A stretch of DNA of 64,000 nt. It comes from Terriglobus roseus. Its GTDB lineage: Bacteria > Acidobacteriota > Terriglobia > Terriglobales > Acidobacteriaceae. Below the pieces are notes generated by a model. It was given only the letters and a program-made list of their open reading frames with translations. It was not told the DNA's origin and did no database searches. This document shows, piece after piece, positions 26,431 to 38,999 of the stretch; the stretch's first letter is position 1; every line of letters starts with the position of its first letter. The DNA lies in assembly GCF_900102185.1 (NCBI RefSeq), contig NZ_LT629690.1, positions 4,774,001 through 4,838,000 of the forward strand. Direction: 5' to 3'. The translations under genes and the position numbers were made by a program.

Positions 26431-27372
26431 TTATGCGCCGACGGTTTCTGCCACTCGCACATTGACCGGCGTGAGCCAGTTGTAACGATCGCTCTTGCCA
26501 CCGTTGACCAGGGCGAAGAATTCATCATGCAGCTTCTTCGTCACAGGACCCATGGAACCGTCGCCGATGAGAATGCGATCCACCGAACGCAGGTGCGAAA
26601 CCTCTGCAGCGGTGCCGGTGAAGAAAGCTTCGTCGCAGAGATACAGCATTTCGCGCGGCAACGCCTGCTCGACAACTTCAATGCCGAAGTCCTTCGCAAT
26701 CTGAATGACTGAGGCGCGAGTGATGCCGTTGAGCACGCTGTTCGCAAGAGGCGAGGTAAAGAGCTTGCCCTCGCGGATGAGGAACAGGTTCTCGCCCGAG
26801 CCTTCGGAAAGATAGCCGTTGCGGTCCAGCGCAATGCCTTCCACATAGCCGTTGATCTCAGCTTCCATGCGGATCAACTGCGAGTTCATGTAGTTGGCGC
26901 CAGCCTTCGCAAGCGACGGCATGGTGTTCGGTGCAAGGCGGTTCCAGCTGGATACGCAGACGTCTGCGCCTTGGTTGCCCTGCACATACTTACCCCAGGG
27001 AAAGTTTGCGATGTAGATCTCAACCGGCGACTTCAGCGGGTTGACGCCGATCTCACCGTATCCGCGGAAAGCTACGGGACGGATGTAGCAAGGAGCTACA
27101 TTGTTTGCATCGACCACATCGACAACTGCCTGGCAAAGCTCATCAAGTGAGTAGGGAAGGGGCATGCGATAAATGCGCGCAGAGTCAATAAAGCGCTGCA
27201 TGTGCTCACGAAGTCGGAAGATACCCGCCTTCTCGCCTTGTGTATAGGCGCGGATGCCTTCAAATACGGACGAGCCGTAATGCACCACGTGAGACATCAC
27301 GTGAATGTTGGCATCGGCCCAGGGAATCAGGGTGCCGTTATGCCAAATTTTGTCAGTTGTTTGGATGGGCAT
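26431..27372 (-). CDS. ilvE: Branched-chain amino acid aminotransferase
   Basis: Pyridoxal-phosphate enzyme, fold type IV, that makes the last step of Val, Leu and Ile synthesis, transferring the amino group from glutamate. It has 313 residues, close to the E. coli length of 309. The PLP lysine is K156 in SLAKAGANYMNS. Other signatures are HVVHYGSSVFEGIRAY, RPVAFRGYGEIGV and ISEGSGENLF-like LSEGSGENLFLIREG. The ATG at 27372 begins the expected PIQTTDKIWHNGTLIPW. It is monocistronic, ending in a strong terminator. Confidence 0.96.
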   Translation of the reverse strand: MPIQTTDKIWHNGTLIPWADANIHVMSHVVHYGSSVFEGIRAYTQGEKAGIFRLREHMQRFIDSARIYRMPLPYSLDELCQAVVDVVDANNVAPCYIRPVAFRGYGEIGVNPLKSPVEIYIANFPWGKYVQGNQGADVCVSSWNRLAPNTMPSLAKAGANYMNSQLIRMEAEINGYVEGIALDRNGYLSEGSGENLFLIREGKLFTSPLANSVLNGITRASVIQIAKDFGIEVVEQALPREMLYLCDEAFFTGTAAEVSHLRSVDRILIGDGSMGPVTKKLHDEFFALVNGGKSDRYNWLTPVNVRVAETVGA

Positions 27373-27435
27373 GAATCGCTCCGGCCGGAAGAGAGCTTCC
27401 GGTGAAGGTCAGTATACCCAATGGTTCTTTGGGAT

Positions 27436-28047
27436 TTATGGCATGGGCGGTTGCGGAAGTGCGGCGACACCGCTGCGGAAGGCCCGTCGAAAAAGCCGTA
27501 TCACCCATCGGATCGCAAACAAAGCGATCCCGAGAAGCACAAGCACAATGGAGGCGGAAAGCCACGGATGGGAGGTGGCCAACCATGTTAGGCCAACGGC
27601 GGCCACGTCTTCTGTACTGCTAAGCGCAATGTTTGAGAAGGGTTCCGGCGATGGAGTCACGGCCACGCGAAGTGCAGTTTTGGATGTGTGCGCCAAAGCG
27701 GCAATGGCCGCGCCCGCAGCAATAGCGGCAATCTGCATTGGCGGCGTGAGGTGTTCTGTGGCTCGATAAGCCAGCAGCGCCGCGACTGGAATACGCACGA
27801 CGGTATGGAGTGCGTTCCAGGCTACGTCCAGAGTCGGAACTTTATCAGCAATGAATTCCGCGAGAAAAAGCACAGAGCAGACTCCGATCACCCACCAGTT
27901 GCCCACCACCTCCAGACCAGGCGGAAGTTGCACCCAGCGCGTGTGCGCGGCCAGTCCCAAAGTCAGCAGCGTGGCGTAGGTGTTAAGGCCAGCAGAGAAA
28001 CTGGCGGCAATGATCAGCGCGGCAAGGTTACCGGGAGTGAAGCTCAC
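27436..28047 (-). CDS. DUF4126 family membrane protein
   Basis: Predicted membrane protein of 203 residues matching my recollection of the DUF4126 family: SFSAGLNTYATLLTLGLAA at the start, FLAEFIADKVPTLDVAWNALHT, and a late hydrophobic segment WLSASIVLVLLGIALFAIRW. Function unknown. The open frame extends farther upstream, but the GTG at 28045-28047 has GGAGG five bases away (28053-28057) and gives the usual family length, so I use it. That also frees about 100 bases for promoters shared with the divergent S10 peptidase gene. Confidence 0.8.
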   Translation of the reverse strand: MSFTPGNLAALIIAASFSAGLNTYATLLTLGLAAHTRWVQLPPGLEVVGNWWVIGVCSVLFLAEFIADKVPTLDVAWNALHTVVRIPVAALLAYRATEHLTPPMQIAAIAAGAAIAALAHTSKTALRVAVTPSPEPFSNIALSSTEDVAAVGLTWLATSHPWLSASIVLVLLGIALFAIRWVIRLFRRAFRSGVAALPQPPMP

Positions 28048-28148
28048 GATGGCCTCCGATGCGGCGGGCTCAGTGTACTTCTCAGCGGGAGAGCAGGCCA
28101 GTGTCATGCTGTCGCACCCGACAATCACTTGCTGATACCGTGTTACCC

Positions 28149-29678
28149 ATGCGATTTCCCCTGCTTTCTCATCATCTGGCGCTGGCCGCTGTACTGTGTG
28201 TTTCTGCCCCCTGCTTTGCGCAGGAACATGGAGATGAGCCACCTCAGGCAGCACCTCCCGCCACAAAAGATGCAGCCAGGGATGCGAAGGATAAGCCTTC
28301 GTTCCCGCCGCTGCCTGCGGATGCGCACGTGGAACAGAGCATTACGCTGGACGGCAAGCCGCTGAAGTACACCGTGACGGTGGGCACCCTGCCGGTGCGC
28401 AATACTGACGGCAAAGTCGCGGGTCAGGTCGTTTTCACTTCGTACACCATGCCGGGAGCAGATCGTCCCGTGACATTTGCAGTGAATGGTGGCCCCGGCG
28501 CTGCCAGTGTTTATTTGAACTTTGGAGCCATCGGCCCCAAGCGCGTGCCCTTCGGCGAGGACAACTCCTCACCATCCGATACACCCACGCTGGTCGACAA
28601 TCCCGGCACCTGGCTGGACTTTACCGATCTGGTCTTCATTGATCCCATCGGCACGGGCTTCAGCCGTTCTGAGGTTTCTGAAGCAGAGTCGAAGAAGCTT
28701 TTCTATGCGCCGACAGCCGATGTGAACTATCTCTCGCGCATCATCTATGACTGGTTGTTGAAGAACGGCCGCATGATGTCGCGGAAGTATCTCATCGGTG
28801 AAAGCTATGGCGGCTTCCGTGGTCCTCGCATCACGCGCTATCTGCAGACACAACTCGGTGTGGGGCTGAATGGTGTAGTGCTGGTGTCGCCTTATCTGAA
28901 TCCCAGCATTACCGATAACGGCGATCTGTCTCCGCTGCCATGGATTGTCACCATGCCATCGATGGCTGCAGCGAACCTGGAGCGTCAGGGCAAACTAACA
29001 TCCGCGTCGATGAAGGATGTCATTGACTATGCCGAGGGCGAGTACGCCACCGACCTGATCCGCGGCAGCTCTGATCCCGGTACGAAAGATCGCATGGTTG
29101 CGAAGGTGACGCAGCTCACCGGACTTGATCCTGATTTCGTGCGTGCTGAAGGTGGCCGCATTGAGCCGGATGTCTTCTTGCGAGAGGTTCATCGCAAGGA
29201 AGGCAAGTTGGGCAGCGTGTATGACTCCAACGTCACGGCATTAGATCCGTTTCCATATAACCGCGATCAGAAGACAGGTGATCCCATCCTGGATACGATC
29301 ATTGCCCCACTGACGCAGAGCATGGTGAATTTCGTCACGCAGACAGTGGGCTGGAAGGTGGATGGCCGGTATAACGCCCTGAGCTATGAAGTGGGCCGTA
29401 TGTGGGATCGTTCCGGAAGGGATGAGCGCAGCGGATCGGGAACACAGTTAAGGCAGGCGGTTGCAGCCGATCCAAAGCTGCATGTTCTGATTGCGCATGG
29501 CTGGAATGATCTTTCCTGCCCATTTATGGGATCGATAGTGACCGTGAATCAGATACCGCAAGCCACTGCGCAAAGAATTCTGATCCATGAATACCCCGGT
29601 GGACACATGTTTTACACGCGTCCTGGTAGTCAGAAGAGTCTGAAACAAGATGCCCGTGAACTTTTTACAAGTCATTAA
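28149..29678 (+). CDS. Secreted serine carboxypeptidase (peptidase family S10)
   Basis: Exported alpha/beta-hydrolase-fold carboxypeptidase of about 509 residues. The signal peptide is FPLLSHHLALAAVLCVSA followed by PCFAQ. The catalytic triad can be read: S219 in GESYGGFRGP, D454 in HGWNDLSCP and H486 in YPGGHMFYTR. The oxyanion segment NGGPGAASVYLNFGAIGPKR also fits S10. S10 enzymes are typical of eukaryotic vacuoles but common in acidobacteria, where they are thought to work on peptides in acidic soil. The ATG at 28149 lacks a good ribosome site; a GTG nine bases upstream is an alternative. A terminator follows at 29696-29726. Confidence 0.92.
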   Translation: MRFPLLSHHLALAAVLCVSAPCFAQEHGDEPPQAAPPATKDAARDAKDKPSFPPLPADAHVEQSITLDGKPLKYTVTVGTLPVRNTDGKVAGQVVFTSYTMPGADRPVTFAVNGGPGAASVYLNFGAIGPKRVPFGEDNSSPSDTPTLVDNPGTWLDFTDLVFIDPIGTGFSRSEVSEAESKKLFYAPTADVNYLSRIIYDWLLKNGRMMSRKYLIGESYGGFRGPRITRYLQTQLGVGLNGVVLVSPYLNPSITDNGDLSPLPWIVTMPSMAAANLERQGKLTSASMKDVIDYAEGEYATDLIRGSSDPGTKDRMVAKVTQLTGLDPDFVRAEGGRIEPDVFLREVHRKEGKLGSVYDSNVTALDPFPYNRDQKTGDPILDTIIAPLTQSMVNFVTQTVGWKVDGRYNALSYEVGRMWDRSGRDERSGSGTQLRQAVAADPKLHVLIAHGWNDLSCPFMGSIVTVNQIPQATAQRILIHEYPGGHMFYTRPGSQKSLKQDARELFTSH

Positions 29679-29695
29679 TCTGTAGTGGTTTATAG

Positions 29696-29726
29696 AAGGC
29701 TGCGGTCATGTTTTCCGCAGCCTTTT
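29696..29726 (+). terminator. Terminator of the S10 peptidase gene
   Basis: The 10-bp stem AAGGCTGCGG/CCGCAGCCTT has a 9-base loop and is followed by further T residues. Confidence 0.85.
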
Positions 29727-29835
29727 CCACGTTTGCGGTTGCACTGAGGCGGACGGCCCTGTAATGTCAATCAAGTCGAGCGCAGTGGTTGAGCGCGAAA
29801 CGAAAGTAGCAAGCAAGTGGTAAGAAACAAGCCGC

Positions 29836-29864
29836 TTGACACAAGCCGAAACGGTTTGTATAAA
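29836..29864 (+). promoter_or_regulatory. rRNA promoter P1
   Basis: TTGACA at 29836-29841 and TATAAA at 29859-29864 with an ideal 17-base spacer. The spacer contains an imperfect inverted repeat (ACAAGCCG-AAA-CGGTTTGT). The downstream sequence GAAAAGTC is repeated after P2. Confidence 0.85.
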
Positions 29865-29897
29865 TGAAAAGTCAACCGGCAAGCGAAACGCTGCAAG

Positions 29898-29926
29898 TTG
29901 ACAAAAGCCGAAAGGCTTGATATAAA
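29898..29926 (+). promoter_or_regulatory. rRNA promoter P2
   Basis: TTGACA at 29898-29903 and TATAAA at 29921-29926, spacer exactly 17. The spacer holds the perfect inverted repeat AAGCC-GAAA-GGCTT. P2 is evidently a duplicate of P1, 62 bases downstream. Confidence 0.85.
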
Positions 29927-30333
29927 AGAAAAGTCGACAAGCGGTCAGTATGAAGCGGTCGAGTGGGTAGCCGAAAGGCAGCCTGCAGCGTAAGACTCGA
30001 AAGAGCAGCAAATCAGTCCAAGCGTTTGTCACGCGAGGTCAAGCTGAGAGCGAAAGTTCTGGCGACCCAATCGACAAACCCAAGCACTGTAAGTAGAGAT
30101 TGGAAGGGGCAGAAGCCCCGAGCCAAACATTCGCGACTCTGTCGCAGTTTGCGCTTGAGATGTTTTGAGAGATTGTGAGCGGTAAATGTCTGCGCGCAAC
30201 ATGCGTAGAGTGCGTCTTCGCTAAGAATGCTAAGTCGCCGCCGACTCCATACTGATAAGCAAGCGTTGCCCGCGGGGCTAGCGTCGACCAAGAGGATCGA
30301 GCAAACGAGCTTAATAGTATAGAGGCGAGCGGG

Positions 30334-30362
30334 TTGACAGGCAAGCGAAAACGCGATACTCT
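30334..30362 (+). promoter_or_regulatory. Candidate rRNA promoter P3
   Basis: TTGACA at 30334-30339 and TACTCT at 30357-30362, again with a 17-base spacer that contains GCG-AAAA-CGC. The -10 box is weaker than in P1 and P2, so this is less sure. Confidence 0.55.
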
Positions 30363-30558
30363 TAAGAAGTTGCAGCGAGGCAGTCAAGAGCGAAAGCGAC
30401 GCGGTCTGAAGCGAAAAGCTGAAGATACGGCGAGCAAGTAGCCAGAGCGCGAAAGCGTAAAAGACACCAGCTCATACAAGTTCGAGGACACAACTGTCGA
30501 GTCGATGACTGACAGCGTCCTTGATCCAAAGCAGACGGCTTAGGCCTGATCTGACTAG

Positions 30559-30571
30559 GATCTTTGACAAC
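30559..30571 (+). promoter_or_regulatory. boxA-like antitermination site in rRNA leader
   Basis: GATCTTTGACAAC resembles the boxA consensus TGCTCTTTAACAA bound by NusB-NusE. The site is about 150 bases before 16S, the usual place for a leader boxA. Confidence 0.55.
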
Positions 30572-30714
30572 ATGGTTGAACGTGCCAGTCGTGAGAATCA
30601 TTAAACCTTACGGTTTAGTCATCTCACTAGTTTTATCCTCGCAGCCTTTTCGAGCGCTGCGAGGCGGCTGACAGCTACGGACCTCCGTCCTGTAGCGCAG
30701 CCAACCAGTATTCA

Positions 30715-32211
<1,497 letters not shown>

Positions 32212-32502
32212 CTAAAGAGAAACCGATCCGGAAAGAAGAAGCGTCTCGCGTATCGCGAGCACCTCGAGTGAGTTTCTTCTGGCCCGGACACCTTACAAGG
32301 CTTCGGCTAAGTAAGAGTCTGAACTAAACCTCTCTTTGGTTAATGACTATCTGCACGATGGTCAACGATCGACTTAGTCGATCCGCACGTTCAACTGTGT
32401 CCTCGAAAATCTTTCGAGAGCCAACTGCTTCGGCAGGGAGCTCAAGGGAATTTAGGGGCTGCACCCGATGGCGATAAGTTATCGGGTGCACACCTCTGAC
32501 CT
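32212..32502 (+). other. Spacer between 16S and tRNA-Ile
   Basis: Transcribed spacer with a CTCGCG-TAT-CGCGAG hairpin near 32246 and a 10-bp hairpin at 32460-32490 (TGCACCCGAT/ATCGGGTGCA) just upstream of the tRNA. No gene is seen. Confidence 0.7.
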
Positions 32503-32579
32503 GGGCCTGTAGCTCAGTTGGCTAGAGCGCACCCCTGATAAGGGTGAGGTCGGTAGTTCGAATCTACCCAGGCCCACCA
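32503..32579 (+). tRNA. tRNA-Ile (anticodon GAT)
   Basis: 77 bases with a cloverleaf: acceptor GGGCCTG/CAGGCCC, D arm GTAGCTCAGTTGG, anticodon stem ACCCC/GGGGT-like around CTGATAA, T arm with GTTCGAATC, and an encoded CCA. The position in the rRNA spacer is classical. Confidence 0.97.
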
Positions 32580-32631
32580 TCCTCTTGACGAGCCTCCTTG
32601 ATGGAGATACTCTAATCAAGTTGGTGCGAAT

Positions 32632-32707
32632 GGGGCTGTAGCTCAGTTGGGAGAGCGCCTGCTTTGCAAGCAGGATGTCATCGGTTCGATCCCGGTCAGC
32701 TCCACCA
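32632..32707 (+). tRNA. tRNA-Ala (anticodon TGC)
   Basis: 76 bases: acceptor GGGGCTG pairing with CAGCTCC (one G-U type pair), D arm GTAGCTCAGTTGGG, anticodon loop TTTGCAA, T arm GGTTCGATCCC and encoded CCA. It is the second spacer tRNA. Confidence 0.97.
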
Positions 32708-32813
32708 ATACTCTCGAAAAGATAAGAATCTGGATGAGGTTGAGACCCAATGGTCTGAGCCTTGGACAGAGCATAGTCCAGCACCTCAGGGTGCAGCACG
32801 CAGAAGCGTGTGT

Positions 32814-32825
32814 GATGTTTGACAA
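32814..32825 (+). promoter_or_regulatory. boxA-like site in the 16S-23S spacer
   Basis: GATGTTTGACAACTGAA resembles the boxA that precedes 23S in many bacteria. The rest of the 32708-32973 spacer shows no gene. Confidence 0.5.
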
Positions 32826-32973
32826 CTGAATAGATTGGGTAAACATAACTACAAGGCTGAGCCTTCAGCTTGCAGGTAGTCTCTGCAAAACTGAAGATTT
32901 AGTAATGAATGTGTCTTTAGGATAAGTAACAAGGCGAATAATATGGACACTCGCAACAGAGTAATCTGCGTGC

Positions 32974-32986
32974 GAGTAAATTCTAT

Positions 32987-32988
<2 letters not shown>
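32974..32988 (+). other. 5' strand of the 23S processing stem
   Basis: GAGTAAATTCTATGA is the exact reverse complement of 35927-35941, so the two ends of 23S form a 15-bp stem expected to be cut by RNase III. Confidence 0.8.
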
Positions 32989-35926
<2,938 letters not shown>

Positions 35927-35928
<2 letters not shown>

Positions 35929-35941
35929 ATAGAATTTACTC
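35927..35941 (+). other. 3' strand of the 23S processing stem
   Basis: TCATAGAATTTACTC pairs perfectly with 32974-32988. Confidence 0.8.
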
Positions 35942-36076
35942 TGCGCAGAAACTCTGCGATCCTAGAGAGATAATTCAATACAAGCCAAGTAGTTATATAA
36001 GACAAATCCAAATTTTGGTATATCGTCTACTCAATCTATTCAGTCGTGAAACCTCGCGCATGCGAGTTTCGACAAT

Positions 36077-36196
<120 letters not shown>

Positions 36197-36202
36197 TACA
36201 TT

Positions 36203-36232
36203 GAAAAGCCCACTCTTCGGAGTGGGCTTTTC
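36203..36232 (+). terminator. rRNA operon terminator
   Basis: The 12-bp stem GAAAAGCCCACT/AGTGGGCTTTTC is extended by a C-G pair closing a TTCG tetraloop, with T residues in the 3' arm. Confidence 0.92.
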
Positions 36233-36301
36233 GCATTTGAGCAGTTATTAATCCCACATCATCGACTTAGATAACTTGCCCGAGAATGCCGTGTACTTTT
36301 A

Positions 36302-36320
36302 GGCCTCGAAGTTACTGCAT
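36302..36320 (+). repeat. Direct repeat copy 1
   Basis: GGCCTCGAAGTTACTGCAT matches 36457-36474 except for one extra A. Confidence 0.6.
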
Positions 36321-36330
36321 AAGTCCCATG

Positions 36331-36371
36331 AAAAACACCTTCTTTACTCGCCTGGCGGCGAGCAAAGAAGG
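36331..36371 (-). terminator. Minus-strand terminator of the RNase H operon
   Basis: The stem CCTTCTTT/AAAGAAGG, one mismatch, then CTCGCC/GGCGAG with loop TGGC (36338-36371) is followed on the minus strand by TGTTTTT. Confidence 0.8.
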
Positions 36372-36456
36372 AAAAGGGTATCTCGTTTTATCGATCGCTC
36401 GTGTGTCGCCTATGTATCGGCGCGCCAACGAGTGGCTAGCTTTCGTAGAAAGCCAC

Positions 36457-36474
36457 GGCCTCGAGTTACTGCAT
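36457..36474 (+). repeat. Direct repeat copy 2
   Basis: GGCCTCGAGTTACTGCAT is the second copy, about 155 bases after the first. Confidence 0.6.
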
Positions 36475-36482
36475 GCAGCGAT

Positions 36483-37157
36483 CTATTCGCGGATGATCTT
36501 TACGAAGACGCCATCCGGCAATGACTTCCCACCCAATAAATGAATAGCGCCATCACGAACGAAGCCACGCAGCATTTCCCCTTGGGGGGGAGCTGACACT
36601 TCGGACCGTTGAGGGACAGGATCCATCCGACGAGGAGCTGCTGGCTCCGAAGACTTTTGGGGATATGGAGTGGCCTTTGCGGGAGCTGGTGTCTTCCCCA
36701 TGCCGCGATCCATGGCCTCATTGGCAAGCCGGTCCGCGGTTTTGTTCTTGTGCCGCAGGGCATGGCTGATGTTGAACAGGTCCAGGCGCGCAATCCGCCG
36801 TTTGGCTTCTTCGAAGAGCGGCCGGAGATCAGGGCTATTGACCTTGTACTTGCCCTGGATCTGTTTCACCATCAGCTCGCTGTCGCTGACGACCTTGAGG
36901 CGCGTGTAACCGTTATCCAAAGCCCACTGAAGAACACCCAGCAGGCCGCTGTATTCGGCAAAGTTGTTTGTCTTGAATCCAAGGAATTCGCTTAGTTCTG
37001 CGAGAACAACGCCATCTTCTTTCGCAATAACGGCACCATATCCCGCAGGACCAGGATTACCTCGTGCTCCGCCATCGCAATGGGCCAGAAGAGTAATGGC
37101 TGCGGTGTTGCGGGGGGACGAAGGCTGGGGCGACGCGAATAGATCTCCGGTAGACAT
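36483..37157 (-). CDS. rnhA: Ribonuclease HI family protein
   Basis: Cuts the RNA strand of RNA-DNA hybrids. It has 224 residues, longer than the ~150 of E. coli RNase HI. The catalytic acids are all present: D28 (HCDGGARGNPG), E68 (NNFAEYSGLL), D92 (VVSDSELMVKQI) and D142 (ADRLANEAMD). The spacing and the KTNNFAEY motif fit the bacterial/archaeal subtype that includes YpdQ and the RNase H domains of actinobacterial RNase H-CobC fusions. After about residue 152 an Ala/Pro-rich linker leads to a short C-terminal segment of unknown role. It lies 68 bases after the secreted unknown protein on the same strand; a terminator follows at 36331-36371. Confidence 0.9.
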   Translation of the reverse strand: MSTGDLFASPQPSSPRNTAAITLLAHCDGGARGNPGPAGYGAVIAKEDGVVLAELSEFLGFKTNNFAEYSGLLGVLQWALDNGYTRLKVVSDSELMVKQIQGKYKVNSPDLRPLFEEAKRRIARLDLFNISHALRHKNKTADRLANEAMDRGMGKTPAPAKATPYPQKSSEPAAPRRMDPVPQRSEVSAPPQGEMLRGFVRDGAIHLLGGKSLPDGVFVKIIRE

Positions 37158-37225
37158 CGATCTATTAAAACAGGTACTTCGTGCTGTTCTCGACGCCTTC
37201 GGCGTAGCAGATCAGTGAGAGCGTC

Positions 37226-38941
37226 TTACAGGACAGTAGTACCGCTGACGAAGACCTGATCTGTCTTGTTCCCAAGAAGGCGATACAGCGCAAACTGCCG
37301 CGAACTACCGTGACGAAGCTCCATGAGTATCTCCGCACGGTTGGTCGCATCGGCGTCGACCACGTCAATGGGACGATACCGTGGAATCCGGTCAAGATGC
37401 ATGCTATCGGTGACCGTCCGCATCGCGGGATGAAGTGTTCCATCAGGATCGGTATTCGCGACGACTGTCACATAGCGCTCCGGCGCTGAATCCGTCGCTG
37501 GAACCCGCGCAAAGAAGGTGTAACTGACGGGCGCGCTGAAATAAAGCTGGTAGGCGCCCATCTGTTCATCCGCAAACGTGACCGAAGGGGAAGCAGGAGC
37601 CGTTGTCTTCGCAGTCCTTGTGCTGCGGTTGCGAGCGGTAGTTGTCTTCGCAGTGGTCGCGGGCTTAACGGGCGCAGCTGCAGAAGGCTTCGGAGCTGCG
37701 GTTGTTTCCAACGCATCCGTTGCGAGTGCCGGATTCATCACAACCGCACGCGCCAGATCTTCCAACGCACTGAGTGCAGTCGCGCGCTCCGTGTTGTTGC
37801 TGAATTTGTAAGTGAAATCGTGCGCTGGACGGTCTTTCGCATCACTGACAGCAACGATCGAATCCAGCGGTGTAGAAAGCGTAGAAACAGTCGAGGCTTT
37901 TACCTTCACGACAGCCTGGGTATCATCCTTGGCCGTGGTGATCGCACCGCGTCGCAGGACCGGGCCACCCGACATGGTGTCGCCGCTGGAGATGGTACCG
38001 CCCTCCGTCACGGTCTCGTTGGCGGAAGATCGAACATCGGATGGGCCGGCCGCTCGCGTTTCAGCAGCCTTGGCAGTGCTGCGGCTTGCCAGCTCCATTG
38101 GATCTGGTGGAAGCGCATTCGGATCATCTTCTTCCGCGGCACGATGGCGGATGGTGGGGCGATCCGGATCGTCGGCAGGAGCATTGTTCTGCGTAACGGT
38201 CGCCTCGGGTGGCTTCTTGGAATCTTTCTTATTTGCCTTACCCTGATCTCCCGTGTTGTGCGCGGAAGATTCAGGCGAACGGTGCAGCGTGGGGCGCTCC
38301 GGATCGACAGAATCCTTGTCCTTCTTGCCGGAACCGTAGTCGTCCAGCGTTACCTTTGCAGGCGTATCTTCCTCGCGGCACTCTTCGGGAATCGCAGCCG
38401 CAGCGGCTTTCGGATCGGCTGTCTTGGAATCAGAAGACTTTGAACCAAAGTGAGGCTTGCCATCGTCCTTAGGGGCTTCCTGCACAACATGCGCGTTGCC
38501 GCAGTTCGGTCGAATGCGTCCAGCCTTGGGTGCCTTTGGAGCGGACACACGCCCGTAGCCGAACCAACCGTCATCGAACGGCAGGTTAGCGGCAATTGCG
38601 CTTCCCGCAAAATTCCGCGATGCAATCAGATCAAAAACATTCTGCTGCACGCCGCTCTTCTGCAGGTCGTAGCGAATACCGGATTCAAGGGCGAAAGGAA
38701 TGGGCCGAGCCAGGTAAATGCCAGCGTCTTCATAGTGGCCACCAATGAAAAGCGACACCGGGATAAGCCGAGCAGCCTTTGGCTTCAATGGGTCATCGCC
38801 AACGTATTCGTACAGCGCGACGGCGCGCGTTACCTGATCCGGTTTCGCAACCTTGTGCATTTGCGCAACCGCCGCAAGAGGCAGCGAGCACAACACGGTT
38901 GCGGCAGAAAGCCAACGCATGGCGAACGAGCGGGCGTGCAT
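37226..38941 (-). CDS. Secreted protein of unknown function with low-complexity centre
   Basis: I do not recognise this 571-residue protein. It starts with a signal peptide (RSFAMRWLSAATVLCSLPLAAVAQ) from an ATG with GGAG upstream. Residues ~30-140 are ordered (YEYVGDDPLKPKAARLIPV, GIRYDLQKSGVQQNVFDLI). Residues ~140-390 are low complexity, rich in Asp, Pro, Lys, Ser and Thr, and probably disordered. An ordered C-terminal third follows (YQLYFSAPVSYTFFARVPA, TDSMHLDRIPRYRPIDVVDA, ELRHGSSRQFALYRLLG), with an Ala/Thr-rich patch before it. This suggests two small domains joined by a flexible, wall-spanning linker. It precedes rnhA on the same strand; no functional link is evident. Confidence 0.75.
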   Translation of the reverse strand: MHARSFAMRWLSAATVLCSLPLAAVAQMHKVAKPDQVTRAVALYEYVGDDPLKPKAARLIPVSLFIGGHYEDAGIYLARPIPFALESGIRYDLQKSGVQQNVFDLIASRNFAGSAIAANLPFDDGWFGYGRVSAPKAPKAGRIRPNCGNAHVVQEAPKDDGKPHFGSKSSDSKTADPKAAAAAIPEECREEDTPAKVTLDDYGSGKKDKDSVDPERPTLHRSPESSAHNTGDQGKANKKDSKKPPEATVTQNNAPADDPDRPTIRHRAAEEDDPNALPPDPMELASRSTAKAAETRAAGPSDVRSSANETVTEGGTISSGDTMSGGPVLRRGAITTAKDDTQAVVKVKASTVSTLSTPLDSIVAVSDAKDRPAHDFTYKFSNNTERATALSALEDLARAVVMNPALATDALETTAAPKPSAAAPVKPATTAKTTTARNRSTRTAKTTAPASPSVTFADEQMGAYQLYFSAPVSYTFFARVPATDSAPERYVTVVANTDPDGTLHPAMRTVTDSMHLDRIPRYRPIDVVDADATNRAEILMELRHGSSRQFALYRLLGNKTDQVFVSGTTVL

Positions 38942-38999
38942 ACTACTCCATTGGACGGCGAAACGTTCTCAACAGCATACGCGGCGTAAGCTAGGAACT

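Larger units (their letters stand above)
29727..30714 (+). other. rRNA operon promoter region and long leader
   Basis: Almost 1 kb without a gene. It holds three promoter-like sites (29836, 29898, 30334), many short hairpins capped by GAAA-type loops (for example GCCGAAAGGC), a GGGGC-AGAA-GCCCC hairpin at 30106-30119, a boxA-like element near 30561 and larger hairpins just before 16S (30602-30617 and 30639-30664). The RNA from the first promoter would carry about 840 bases of leader. No open frame here has codon use or motifs that suggest protein, and I found no tRNA. Confidence 0.75.
36233..36482. other. Intergenic region after the rRNA operon with a direct repeat and a hairpin
   Basis: 250 bases hold no convincing gene. 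They contain an imperfect 18-19-base direct repeat (36302-36320 and 36457-36474) and a large hairpin that reads as a minus-strand terminator for the RNase H operon. A plus-strand open frame from 36328 runs through the hairpin and into the antisense of RNase H, so I do not call it. Confidence 0.6.

Noticed and set aside
29761-30480. Recurring GCGAAAGC-like motifs as a CRISPR array
   Set aside because: Units are short, irregularly spaced and differ in sequence; there are no uniform repeats or spacers and no cas genes. They read as small hairpins in the rRNA leader.
36302-36474. Direct repeats as phage attachment sites
   Set aside because: No integrase, no tRNA end at the site and only ~136 bases between copies.
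36328-36543. Possible small plus-strand gene after the rRNA operon
   Set aside because: It crosses the RNase H terminator hairpin and ends antisense to RNase H; there is no ribosome site and no conserved look.
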